From Gordonia sediminis (GTDB taxonomy: Bacteria > Actinomycetota > Actinomycetes > Mycobacteriales > Mycobacteriaceae): a stretch of DNA of 64,000 nt. Each line of letters opens with the position of its first letter. Positions within the stretch are counted from its first letter, which is position 1. Of this stretch, positions 7,876 to 16,060 are shown piece by piece. The notes below the pieces were generated by a model. The model had not been told where the DNA came from. It saw only the letters and a list, made by a program, of their open reading frames with translations, and ran no database searches. The position numbers and the translations under genes were made by a program. The DNA lies in assembly GCA_004193205.1 (NCBI GenBank), contig RZUM01000011.1, positions 166,590 through 230,589 of the forward strand, read 5' to 3'.

Positions 7876-9723
7876 ATGCCGAACAGCGCGAGTCGCCTGC
7901 TTAGGGTTGCCGCAGCTCGAGCGGATTTCCTCGACGCCGGCCCGGCCGCCGCGGGCGGCGTCGACGACGTCGTCGTCGCCTCGTGGCAGCGCAGCCATGA
8001 CGCCGGTGTGGATGTCACCGCCGCTCACACCACGTTCTCCGACGACATCGATCCCGGTTCGCTGCTGGCCGGCTGCGCCCAACCGGTCCTGGAACAACTA
8101 CGCAACGACACCGCCGACATGCCCCTGGTCATCGCCCTCACCGATCGCCGCGCACGGCTGGTGCGCCGGATCGACTCATCGGTCGCCGTCGGCCGTCTGC
8201 TCGACCGGGTGCAGTTCGCACCGGGATTCTCGTACGCCGAGACGGCGATGGGCACCAACGGCGTCGGCACCGTGCTGGAGGCCGGACGGCCGGTCAGCGT
8301 CGTCGGGCCCGAGCATTTCACCGAACATCTCCAGTCGTTCGCGTGCTCGGGCGCTCCGATCATCGACCCGGTGACCCGGCACGTCGAAGGCGTGCTCGAC
8401 ATCTCGACGCTCACGAACACGTGGAGCCCGATCATGCACGCGCTGGTCAAGAGCGCCGCCAAGGACATCGCGCAGAACCTGCTGCTCGACCGCAGCCAGG
8501 CCCAGCAGGCCATCTTCTCCACCTACCTGCAGGCCACGAGCCGTTCCTCGAAGCGGGCGGTCTTCGCGTTCGGCAGTTCGTTGTTCATGGCCAACGCGGT
8601 GGCCGAGGATCTGTTCACGCCCGACGAACAGCGCACGCTGCGTGAGCATGCCACCTTCCTGATGAAGCGGCGTGAGCGGATCAGCGACACCGTCGTGCTC
8701 GATCGGGGCCGGCACGTGCACATCACCGGCACCCGGATCATGATCGGTTCCGATGTCGCCGGGCTCGTCACGACCGCGGAGATCGTCTCCGCCGGTGAGC
8801 CCGGTTGCCTCAGCACGCTGGATGACCGCCACCTGCCGCGCGCCGGGGTGAGCACCACCCAGACGTCGAAGCTCGCCGATACCGCAGCCCAACCGGCGGA
8901 GAGTGTGGTGGCGGGCCGGTCGCCCGGATGGGTGCAGGCGTGTGCCGAACTCGAGAACGCGATGTCCCGCCGCCAACCTGCGGTGATCGTCGGTGAGCCC
9001 GGGACCGGAAAGTTCACCCTGACCGCCGAGATGTTCCACGGCCTGTACGCCGGGGCGCGCAGCATCAGCGTGGACGCCACGCAGCTCAGCACCGACGCCG
9101 TCGGGACCGATGTGGGTTCGATCCTCGCCGGCGGCACCGGCCCCACGCTCTACATCGTCCGCAACATCGACCAGCTCACGACGGACGGGGCGTCGCAGGC
9201 GACCGAACTCCTCGACGAGATCACCGCCCGCGAAGGTCCCACCTGGTTCTGCGCGACCGTCTCCGACTCGTCCCTCGACTCCGATCTGCCGTTCCGCGAA
9301 CTGCTCGGATTCTTCGAGGTCTCGGTGACCGTGCCGCCGCTTCGTCTGCGCACCGACGACTTCGAGCAGATCACCGCCGCCGTGCTGCGCGCGATCGCGC
9401 CCGGTCGCAGCGTCCGGCTGAGCCCGGAAGCCAAGCGGGTGCTGTCGCGGTATTCGTGGCCGCGCAACATCTCTCAGCTCCGTGAAGCGTTGGTGCACGC
9501 CCTCCGTCGGCGCCCGGTCGGCGAGATCCAGGCCGGCGATCTGCCCGGCTACTGCCAGTCCGCCACGAGGCGCACCCTGACCCCGGTCGAGAGTTCCGAA
9601 CGCGACCTCATCGTCAACGCATTACGCGAACACACCGGCAACCGTGTCGCGGCCGCCGAGAGTCTGGGTATGTCGCGCTCGACGTTCTATCGCCGGATCA
9701 AGGCGTACGGAGTGACGGCCTGA
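7876..9723 (+). CDS. AcoR/AcxR-like activator: GAF domain, degenerate AAA+ domain, Fis-type helix-turn-helix
   Basis: The start ATG 7876 (MPNSASRLL) has GGAGGT six bases upstream. The 615-residue protein has a sensory GAF-like region (a YAETAMGTNGVGT segment near residue 119), a P-loop GEPGTGK near residue 373, and a C-terminal Fis-type helix-turn-helix (about residues 588-613). Such proteins control acetone, acetoin and propane monooxygenase operons. The central domain lacks the GAFTGA loop needed to contact sigma-54, and the Walker B aspartate-glutamate is replaced (LYIVRNID near 425). It is therefore a sigma-54-independent relative, as is usual in Mycobacteriales, which generally lack RpoN. 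Its divergent position makes it the likely regulator of the carboxylase operon. Its stop abuts the stop of the convergent gene downstream. Confidence 0.85.
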   Translation: MPNSASRLLRVAAARADFLDAGPAAAGGVDDVVVASWQRSHDAGVDVTAAHTTFSDDIDPGSLLAGCAQPVLEQLRNDTADMPLVIALTDRRARLVRRIDSSVAVGRLLDRVQFAPGFSYAETAMGTNGVGTVLEAGRPVSVVGPEHFTEHLQSFACSGAPIIDPVTRHVEGVLDISTLTNTWSPIMHALVKSAAKDIAQNLLLDRSQAQQAIFSTYLQATSRSSKRAVFAFGSSLFMANAVAEDLFTPDEQRTLREHATFLMKRRERISDTVVLDRGRHVHITGTRIMIGSDVAGLVTTAEIVSAGEPGCLSTLDDRHLPRAGVSTTQTSKLADTAAQPAESVVAGRSPGWVQACAELENAMSRRQPAVIVGEPGTGKFTLTAEMFHGLYAGARSISVDATQLSTDAVGTDVGSILAGGTGPTLYIVRNIDQLTTDGASQATELLDEITAREGPTWFCATVSDSSLDSDLPFRELLGFFEVSVTVPPLRLRTDDFEQITAAVLRAIAPGRSVRLSPEAKRVLSRYSWPRNISQLREALVHALRRRPVGEIQAGDLPGYCQSATRRTLTPVESSERDLIVNALREHTGNRVAAAESLGMSRSTFYRRIKAYGVTA

Positions 9724-10716
9724 CTATCCGGCCTCGACCTTCGGCATGATCTCCTCGGTGAGCCGCTTGAGATCGTCGAGCGTCTTCGAGACCGGGACGT
9801 CGGCGAACGGCGGCCACAGCAGCGGCATGTCGAGGCCGGCCTCCTGATAGCGCTTGAGGGTTTCGGTGATCTGAGAAGCCGTTCCTACCAACAGGTTCGA
9901 CAGTTTCCCGTTGGGTGTCTGATCGGTCTCCTCGTCGGTGATGACGAACCAGATCATGCTGCAGATGTCGAGGTCGTCGATGGAGCGTGGCGTATCCAGC
10001 TCGGCCAATTCACGTGCGATGGCTCCCCGCCATTTGCTGAGTTCCTCCGGTGTGTCCTGGATGCCGATCCATCCTGACATCCCGTACTTGGCGACCCGCA
10101 ACGCCGAACGACGGGGATCCCGGAGACCACTGAAGTACATGGGCGGGAAGGGCTTCTGCACGGGCTTGGCACCGAAACCGCTGCGCTCGAAGTCGGCGAA
10201 CTCGCCGTGATATTCGAAGAGGTCGTTGGTCCAGATCCCCTGCATGATCTCGATGCTCTCGCGGACGTTGGCGTGACGTCGCGGGAAGATGTCCGACGCG
10301 CTCGCGGCCGCGAATTCCTCGGGCATCCAGCCCGACCCGACGGCCACGTTGAGTCGCCCGTGGGAGAGGTGGTCGATCGTGGCGAGTTCCGCGGCCAGCA
10401 CCCCCGGGGCACGGAACGGTGTGTCGATGACGCTCATGCCGATGCGTACCTTGGAGGTCTTGGCGGCCAGCCACGGGATCAGCGGCATGCCCTGCAAGAA
10501 CTCGCCGTCGGACGAGACCGGCAGCTGCTTCGGGAACCCTTCCATCATCCCGAACGGGTGCTGCATTTCACCCCGGTCCGACACCTCGGGGACGATGATC
10601 CGGTCCAGCGTCCAGACCGAGTCGAAGTCCAGTTCCTCGGCCAGCGCGGTCAGGTCCTCGAGTTCTTCAACGGTGACCTTGTTGCGAAAGTTCGGCAGAT
10701 AGAGCGCGAGTTTCAT
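9724..10716 (-). CDS. LLM-class (luciferase-like, probably F420- or FMN-dependent) oxidoreductase
   Basis: The 330-residue protein has the bacterial luciferase-like TIM-barrel pattern: an N-terminal strand MKLALYLPNF, DSVWTLDRI near residue 32, TSKVRIGMSVIDTPFR near residue 90, a SHGRLNVAVGSGW segment near residue 120, and FPPMYFSGL near residue 188. These enzymes oxidise or reduce ketones, aldehydes or imines using reduced flavin or deazaflavin; mycolate actinobacteria make F420. It lies 25 bp downstream of the CoA ligase on the same strand, so the two are probably co-transcribed. The neighbouring carboxylase cluster suggests a role in ketone metabolism, but that is inference. The stop codon TAG is immediately adjacent to the regulator's stop. 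Confidence 0.75.
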   Translation of the reverse strand: MKLALYLPNFRNKVTVEELEDLTALAEELDFDSVWTLDRIIVPEVSDRGEMQHPFGMMEGFPKQLPVSSDGEFLQGMPLIPWLAAKTSKVRIGMSVIDTPFRAPGVLAAELATIDHLSHGRLNVAVGSGWMPEEFAAASASDIFPRRHANVRESIEIMQGIWTNDLFEYHGEFADFERSGFGAKPVQKPFPPMYFSGLRDPRRSALRVAKYGMSGWIGIQDTPEELSKWRGAIARELAELDTPRSIDDLDICSMIWFVITDEETDQTPNGKLSNLLVGTASQITETLKRYQEAGLDMPLLWPPFADVPVSKTLDDLKRLTEEIMPKVEAG

Positions 10717-10741
10717 GGGTGGAACCTCCTCGATGAGTGAA

Positions 10742-12322
10742 TCACTTGCTGCCCGATGTTGACTCGGCCGCGCTGTTTCGCAGCCTCTTCTTGTCGAGCT
10801 TTCCCAATGCCGTCACCGGAAGATCGCCGACGAGCCACACGGATTTGGGGACCTTGTAGCGGGACAGCGTGGCTCGGCAATGCGCGATCACGTCCGCCTC
10901 GTCGAGTGTCTCGCCCGACGATGCGACCACGAATGCCGCCACGGCCTCTCCCCAATCGGGATGCGGGATACCGACGACGGCGACCTGGGCCACCGCGTCG
11001 AGTTCGGCGATGACGTTCTCGACCTCGGTGGAGTAGACATTCATCCCGCCGGTGATGATCATGTCGTTCTTGCGGTCGACGAGATAGAGGTAACCATCGG
11101 CGTCGACGCGCCCCAGATCGCCTGTGTACAACCAGCCGTCGCGCACCGTGTCCGCGGTCTTCTCGGGTAGTCCGTGGTAGCCCACCATGGTGAACGGGGT
11201 CTTCGCGGTGACCTCACCGATTTCCCCCGGCGCACATTCGGTTCCGTCCTCGCCGACGATGCGGACCCGGGCCATCGGCGTCGGACGACCACAGCTGGCC
11301 AGCCGTTCCGGTCGGGCAACATCGTGGTCCTCGCGGGTGAGTCGGGTGATGAAGTTGGGCGCCTCGGTCTGTCCGTACAGCTGTATGAAGACGGGTCCGA
11401 ACATTTCGATGCCCTGCGTCAACCGATCCGACGTGATCGGTGCGGCCCCGTAGAGAATGGTTCGTAGGGCGGAGAGATCCGGAGTCCGATCGGCTTTGAT
11501 CGCGTTCACGTGGTCGATCAGCCGGTAGATCATCGTCGGGACGGCGAAAAGGAAAGTACCGCGGTCTTTTTCGATTCTCTCGACGACCAGGCCCGGGTCG
11601 AATCCGGACTCGACGAAGCAATGGGCACCTTTGACCAGGCCGGCCTGCAGGTGGAAGCCGGCCGAATGCGGCAGCGGTGAGGTGATCACCAGTCGTTCGT
11701 CGTCGCCGAAGCCGATCTCGATGATGTGATTGAGGACGTTGATGGCGAGGCCACGCTGGGAGTGGACGACGCCTTTGGGTGAGCCGGTCGTTCCGCCGGT
11801 GTAGGCGATCAGCGCCCGGTCGGACGGATCGACGACGACGTCCGGCGGCTCGAGACGCCCGTCCCCCACGGCCTCGGTCCACGACATCACCCCGGGTGGA
11901 GCATCGTCGGGCATCGCTCCGACCACCACCACGGTGTGCAGCGGGGCGTCCGGATCGTTCAGCGCGTCGAGCGCGAGTGGCAGTTGGGACGGCGTCGCAA
12001 TCGCGATCACCGCGCCGCTGTCGCGCGTGATGTAGGAGATGTCGCGACCGCTGAGCAGGTCGTTGCACGGCACCTTCGTCGTGCCGCATCGGATGAGGGC
12101 CTGATCGGCGACGACGTATTCGATCCCGTTGCTCATCATGAGCGCCACCGGCGCGTCCGCGGAGGCGCCGAGTTCGTGCAGCGTCGACGCGAGACCGTTG
12201 GCCTGCTCGACGAGCTCCCGATAGCTGAGCTCGACTCCGCCGGAGGTGACCGCGGGCCGTTCACCGAATCGTCGCAGAGCGGTGTCGAACAGGTCCCGCA
12301 TCGTCAGGTGATCCGTCGTCAT
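10742..12322 (-). CDS. AMP-forming acyl-CoA synthetase (candidate beta-keto acid CoA ligase)
   Basis: The start ATG 12322 follows an AGAGGA ribosome site; the longer frame to 12361 is less likely. The 526-residue protein has all ANL-superfamily motifs: the phosphate loop YTGGTTGSPKG near residues 174-184, YGQTEAPNF, YTGDLG near residue 398 and the C-terminal LGKLDKKRLR with the catalytic lysine near residue 508. It makes an acyl-CoA via an acyl-adenylate. In the Aromatoleum ethylbenzene pathway the carboxylase product benzoylacetate is activated by a dedicated CoA ligase before thiolysis, so this gene may fill that step here. That link rests on proximity only; medium- or long-chain fatty acids are equally possible substrates. 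A symmetric dyad sits 20 bp upstream. Confidence 0.82.
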   Translation of the reverse strand: MTTDHLTMRDLFDTALRRFGERPAVTSGGVELSYRELVEQANGLASTLHELGASADAPVALMMSNGIEYVVADQALIRCGTTKVPCNDLLSGRDISYITRDSGAVIAIATPSQLPLALDALNDPDAPLHTVVVVGAMPDDAPPGVMSWTEAVGDGRLEPPDVVVDPSDRALIAYTGGTTGSPKGVVHSQRGLAINVLNHIIEIGFGDDERLVITSPLPHSAGFHLQAGLVKGAHCFVESGFDPGLVVERIEKDRGTFLFAVPTMIYRLIDHVNAIKADRTPDLSALRTILYGAAPITSDRLTQGIEMFGPVFIQLYGQTEAPNFITRLTREDHDVARPERLASCGRPTPMARVRIVGEDGTECAPGEIGEVTAKTPFTMVGYHGLPEKTADTVRDGWLYTGDLGRVDADGYLYLVDRKNDMIITGGMNVYSTEVENVIAELDAVAQVAVVGIPHPDWGEAVAAFVVASSGETLDEADVIAHCRATLSRYKVPKSVWLVGDLPVTALGKLDKKRLRNSAAESTSGSK

Positions 12323-12341
12323 CGCAGTCCTCTCGCGTCGA

Positions 12342-12389
12342 GAGTGAAATACGAACGACAACAGCGCTGTTCACACTCCACTTTCACTC
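12342..12389. promoter_or_regulatory. 48-bp symmetric dyad upstream of the acyl-CoA ligase
   Basis: A perfect palindrome AACAGCGCTGTT (12360-12371) is flanked at exactly 10 bp on each side by GAGTGAAA (12342-12349) and its complement TTTCACTC (12382-12389). All three elements share one centre. This lies 20-67 bp upstream of the ligase start and is a good candidate operator for a dimeric or tetrameric repressor. Confidence 0.5.
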
Positions 12390-12494
12390 ACCCGCCGCTC
12401 GGGGCCACCCACGACACCGCGACGGGATGTGACGCACACCACTGTATAGCCGGTCATCGCAGACAGAAGCGCATTCGGTGCATGCACAGCATCG

Positions 12495-12555
12495 CCCACA
12501 CACGAGTGTGGGCGGGCCGTCACGACAAGGAATCGTCGCGGTGACCCGCCCACAC
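12495..12555 (-). terminator. Strong hairpin downstream of lon
   Basis: GTGTGGGCGGG (12506-12516) pairs perfectly with CCCGCCCACAC (12545-12555). The 28-nt loop itself contains pairing TCAC/GTGA and CGAC/GTCG segments. An alternative small stem CCCACAC/GTGTGGG lies at 12495-12512, so the two are mutually exclusive. It lies just past the lon stop; there is no T-tract. Confidence 0.55.
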
Positions 12556-12573
12556 CTATTGGTTATGGCGACC

Positions 12574-14901
12574 TCAGGCAGCGGCAGCGGCGACCCCGGT
12601 GGCCGGTTCCAGCGCCTGCGCGATGATGTCGGCGACGTCGACCATCGGCCGGACGTCGAGGGCGTCGAGCACCTCCGCCGGCACATCGTCGAGGTCGGGC
12701 TCGTTGCGCTGAGGGATGAAGACGGTCTTCAGTCCGTTGCGCTGCGCGGCCAGCAACTTCTGCTTGACGCCGCCGATCGGCAGGACCCGCCCATTGAGCG
12801 TGACCTCACCGGTCATCCCGACGTCGGCGCGCACCTTGCGGCCGGTGGCCATGGAGACCAGCGCGGTCACCATCGTGACACCTGCGCTCGGTCCGTCCTT
12901 GGGCACCGCGCCCGCGGGCACGTGGACGTGGATGGCCTTGCGCAGCGCGGCCAGATCGACGCCGAGCTGGTCGGCATGCGCACAGACGTACGACAGCGCG
13001 ATCTGCGCGGACTCCTTCATCACGTCACCGAGCTGACCGGTCAGCTTCAGACCGGGTTCGCCTTCGGTGCCGCTGGCCTCGATGAACAGGACGTCGCCGC
13101 CCATGCCGGTGACGGCCAGACCCGTTGCGACACCGGGCACCGCGGTGCGCTCCTCCGACTCCGGGGTGAACCGGGGACGACCCAGGTATTCCTTCAGGTC
13201 GTCGGTGCTGATCGTGACCAGGGCCTGTGCCGTGCCGGATTCGAGGTTGGTCGCGGCCTTGCGGAGCAGCTTCGCGAGCAGCCGTTCGAACTGTCGGACA
13301 CCGGGTTCGCGGGTGTAGTTGGCGGCGATCTCCCGCAAGGCGTCGTCGGTGACGGTGACCTCGTCGGAGGTCAGCGCGGCCCGTTCGGCTTGCCGGGGCA
13401 GTAGGAAGTCGCGCGCGATCGCGACCTTGTCGTCCTCGGTGTAGCCGTCGATGGTGACCAGTTCCATCCGGTCCAGCAGCGCCGACGGGATGTTCTCGAC
13501 CACGTTGGCCGTGGCGAGGAACAGGACGTCGGAGAGGTCCAAATCCAGATCGAGGTAGTGGTCGCGGAAGGTGTGGTTCTGCGCGGGGTCGAGGACCTCG
13601 AGCAGCGCCGCCGCCGGGTCACCCCGGTAATCCGAGCCGACCTTGTCGATCTCGTCGAGGAGCACGACCGGATTCATCGATCCGGCCTCGCCGATGGCCC
13701 GCACGATCCGACCGGGCAGGGCACCGACGTAGGTTCGCCGGTGACCGCGGATCTCCGCCTCGTCGCGGACACCGCCGAGGGCCACACGCACGAACTTGCG
13801 GCCCAGCGCGCGGGCCACGCTCTCCCCCAGCGACGTCTTGCCGACACCGGGCGGGCCGGCGAGCACCATCACCGCGCCGGAGCCCCGTCCGCCGACGACC
13901 TGCAGGCCGCGCTCGGCACGCCGGGCGCGCACCGCCAGGTATTCGACGATGCGGTCCTTCACGTCGTCGAGGCCATGGTGGTCGGCGTCGAGGATCTCGC
14001 GGGCACCGGAGATGTCGGTGGAGTCGGTGGTGGTGACGTTCCAGGGCAGATCGAGCACGGTGTCGAGCCAGGTCCGGATCCAGCCGGTCTCGGGTGACTG
14101 GTCGCTGGCGCGTTCGAGCTTGGCGACCTCACGCAGCGCGGCTTCGCGCACTTTGTCGGGAAGGTCGGCGGCCTCGACGCGGGCGCGGTAGTCGTCGGCG
14201 CCGTCGGGTTCGTCCTCACCGAGTTCCTTGCGGATCGCGTTCAACTGCTGGCGGAGCAGGAACTCCTTCTGCTGTTTCTCCATCCCGCTGCGCACGTCGT
14301 CGGCGATCTTGTCGCTGACCTCGGTCTCGGCGAGGTGCTCGCCGGTCCATTCGATCAGCAGCGTCAGCCGCTGTGCGATGTCGGGGGTCTCGAGGAGCTG
14401 CCGCTTCTGGATGTCGGTGAGCCACGAGCTGTAGCCGGAGGTGTCGGCGAGGTCCGACGGGTCGGTCATCTTGTTGACCGCGTCGATGATCTGCCAGGCC
14501 TCCCGGCGCTGCAGCATCGCGAGCACCAGCTTCTTGTACTCGGCGGCGAGGGTCTTCACCTCGTCGGTGATCTCCGGCTGGTCGACCTCGGTGATCTCGA
14601 CCCAGAGTGCGGCGCCGTTTCCCGGCGCACCCGACCCGATGTGGGCACGGGTCTCGCCCTTGACCACGGCAGCGCTCTGGCCTCCCGGCATACGTCCGAC
14701 CTGGACGATCGACGCGATCACGCCGTAGGTGGGGTACCGATCGTCGAGGCGTGGGGCGATCAGCAGTTTTCCGGACTCACTGGCCCGGGCCGCATCCACC
14801 GTCGCCTGCGCTGCGTCGTCGAGCGGGATGGGCACCACCATGCCGGGCAGGACGACCAGGTCGGGAACGAAGAGGACGGGCACTGAATATGTCTGCGACA
14901 T
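12574..14901 (-). CDS. lon: ATP-dependent Lon protease
   Basis: The 775-residue protein has the full LonA layout: an N-terminal substrate-binding domain starting VPVLFVPDLVVLPGM, an AAA+ module with Walker A GPPGVGKT near residues 348-355 and Walker B VVLLDEIDK, and a C-terminal serine-lysine protease domain with DGPSAG (Ser about 671) and GGVKQKL (Lys about 714), the correct 43-residue spacing. It degrades misfolded and regulatory proteins in the cytoplasm. The start is ATG 14901, with GGAGG four bases upstream. A HAIR-like heat-shock box lies 13 bp before the start, suggesting HspR control as known for actinobacterial lon. It is transcribed alone, ending in a strong hairpin. Lon is present in some but not all mycolate actinobacteria (absent from M. 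tuberculosis). Confidence 0.97.
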   Translation of the reverse strand: MSQTYSVPVLFVPDLVVLPGMVVPIPLDDAAQATVDAARASESGKLLIAPRLDDRYPTYGVIASIVQVGRMPGGQSAAVVKGETRAHIGSGAPGNGAALWVEITEVDQPEITDEVKTLAAEYKKLVLAMLQRREAWQIIDAVNKMTDPSDLADTSGYSSWLTDIQKRQLLETPDIAQRLTLLIEWTGEHLAETEVSDKIADDVRSGMEKQQKEFLLRQQLNAIRKELGEDEPDGADDYRARVEAADLPDKVREAALREVAKLERASDQSPETGWIRTWLDTVLDLPWNVTTTDSTDISGAREILDADHHGLDDVKDRIVEYLAVRARRAERGLQVVGGRGSGAVMVLAGPPGVGKTSLGESVARALGRKFVRVALGGVRDEAEIRGHRRTYVGALPGRIVRAIGEAGSMNPVVLLDEIDKVGSDYRGDPAAALLEVLDPAQNHTFRDHYLDLDLDLSDVLFLATANVVENIPSALLDRMELVTIDGYTEDDKVAIARDFLLPRQAERAALTSDEVTVTDDALREIAANYTREPGVRQFERLLAKLLRKAATNLESGTAQALVTISTDDLKEYLGRPRFTPESEERTAVPGVATGLAVTGMGGDVLFIEASGTEGEPGLKLTGQLGDVMKESAQIALSYVCAHADQLGVDLAALRKAIHVHVPAGAVPKDGPSAGVTMVTALVSMATGRKVRADVGMTGEVTLNGRVLPIGGVKQKLLAAQRNGLKTVFIPQRNEPDLDDVPAEVLDALDVRPMVDVADIIAQALEPATGVAAAAA

Positions 14902-14913
14902 CAAACCTCCAAA

Positions 14914-14934
14914 GTTCAGTCTGACCGACTCAAC
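14914..14934 (-). promoter_or_regulatory. HAIR-like HspR operator upstream of lon
   Basis: Read on the lon strand, the site is GTTGAGT-N7-ACTGAAC, close to the HspR inverted repeat CTTGAGT-N7-ACTCAAG: six of seven positions match in the first half-site and five of seven in the second, with the exact 7-bp spacer. It lies 13-33 bp upstream of the lon start, where a repressor would block transcription. Confidence 0.6.
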
Positions 14935-15199
14935 CCTGGTGGCGGGATGTTTGTTCCCGGGGAGATTTCGCCAGGAGCGTACGGGTGTGCCGGCAGATCG
15001 ACGGTGAGTTCACCTGCTGACCGGATCGAATGTCGTACCTTCGTGGCACGCTGTGGCCAAGGTTGTCTTGGGCGACTTGGATGGGTCGGGGCGTCGAGTA
15101 GTCAGAGCACGGGGCCGAGCAAACACGGTGTCGCCGGTCTTTTCCATCGAGCACAATGGGTACACAGCGCACCGAGCAAAACATCAGGGGGTGAACATC
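14935..15199. other. Gene-free spacer between lon and the PIN-domain pair
   Basis: I see no gene, tRNA or repeat in these 265 bp. It must hold the lon promoter (leftward) and the promoter for the rightward pair. An AGGGGG ribosome site at 15186-15191 serves the next gene. Confidence 0.4.
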
Positions 15200-16060
15200 A
15201 TGACGACACAGTTCGAGTTCCACCTTCAGGGCGCAAACGCTCCCGAAGGACAGCTGGACGCTGACCTCCTCATCGCAATCGTCCAGAGCCTCAAGAGCAT
15301 TGCGCTGAACATCGGACGCATCGAAACCGATGCGGAGCGATTGGGCCGTGCGCCCGCAAGGGTCCATCGAGTCGCCAGACTGGTCATCGGGATGGAGCCT
15401 GGCAGTACGACGATCCTCGCCCGCCGAGCCGGGGCCGGGGCGAACGCCTTGGACTTCGATCTCGCCGACGAGGAGGCCTTCGACGCGAAATTCGAATCGC
15501 TCATGGGGTCTATTGCACTCGACCGGCGGCCGGATTGGGTCGATGACTCACTCGCGGCCGCGACCGGCCAACTGACTGCAGCACTGCAGCAGGCAGCCCC
15601 CGCGATCGAGTTCAAGGCCAACGGGCAGACCCGCCGCCGTTTCGCGACCGCAGGCCTGCAGCGCGAAACCTGGAACTCCGCCGCGCAAACACCTCCAGGC
15701 GATATCACCTTCGTTGGACGTTTGTACGCGGTGAATCTGCACACGCATCGCCTCCTCGTTCAAGATGACGTCGGTCACCAGGTGGCATTGCCGAACGTGG
15801 CAGATGACAGCGACCTCGGACCGCTCCTCGGAAGGTATGTGGCCGTCACCGGATCGCCCGATTTCGATGCCCATGGACAGATGAAACGCATCCACGGCGC
15901 AGCAATTTCAGCTGCACCCGATCCGATCGATTCGCCGATGATTCCCGAACCGCTGTCGCTCGAAGAGATCCTCGCCAGTGCTCCGGGCATCGAACCAGGC
16001 AGGATCGAGGGTCTGAGCGACGCAGAGGCCGACGCGTTCTTCGACGCAATGGGCTTGTGA
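15200..16060 (+). CDS. Unrecognised 286-residue partner of a PIN-domain protein (possible antitoxin)
   Basis: The start ATG 15200 (MTTQFEFHLQG) has an AGGGGG ribosome site 9 bp upstream. I do not recognise the family. The N-terminal part (residues 1-130) looks alpha/beta with the segment LLIAIVQSLKSIALNIGRIE, the middle (about 165-240) is beta-rich with an OB-like feel (ITFVGRLYAVNLHTHRLLVQ, then ..RYVAVTGSPDF), and the C-terminus is an acidic helical tail (SLEEILASAPGIEPGRIE, then DAEADAFFDAMGL). The tail and the 4-bp GTGA overlap with the PIN gene suggest tight coupling as in toxin-antitoxin pairs, but the protein is three to four times longer than a VapB antitoxin. It has no obvious DNA-binding motif. 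Base composition looks a little less GC-rich than the flanking genes, hinting at transfer. Confidence 0.7.
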   Translation: MTTQFEFHLQGANAPEGQLDADLLIAIVQSLKSIALNIGRIETDAERLGRAPARVHRVARLVIGMEPGSTTILARRAGAGANALDFDLADEEAFDAKFESLMGSIALDRRPDWVDDSLAAATGQLTAALQQAAPAIEFKANGQTRRRFATAGLQRETWNSAAQTPPGDITFVGRLYAVNLHTHRLLVQDDVGHQVALPNVADDSDLGPLLGRYVAVTGSPDFDAHGQMKRIHGAAISAAPDPIDSPMIPEPLSLEEILASAPGIEPGRIEGLSDAEADAFFDAMGL

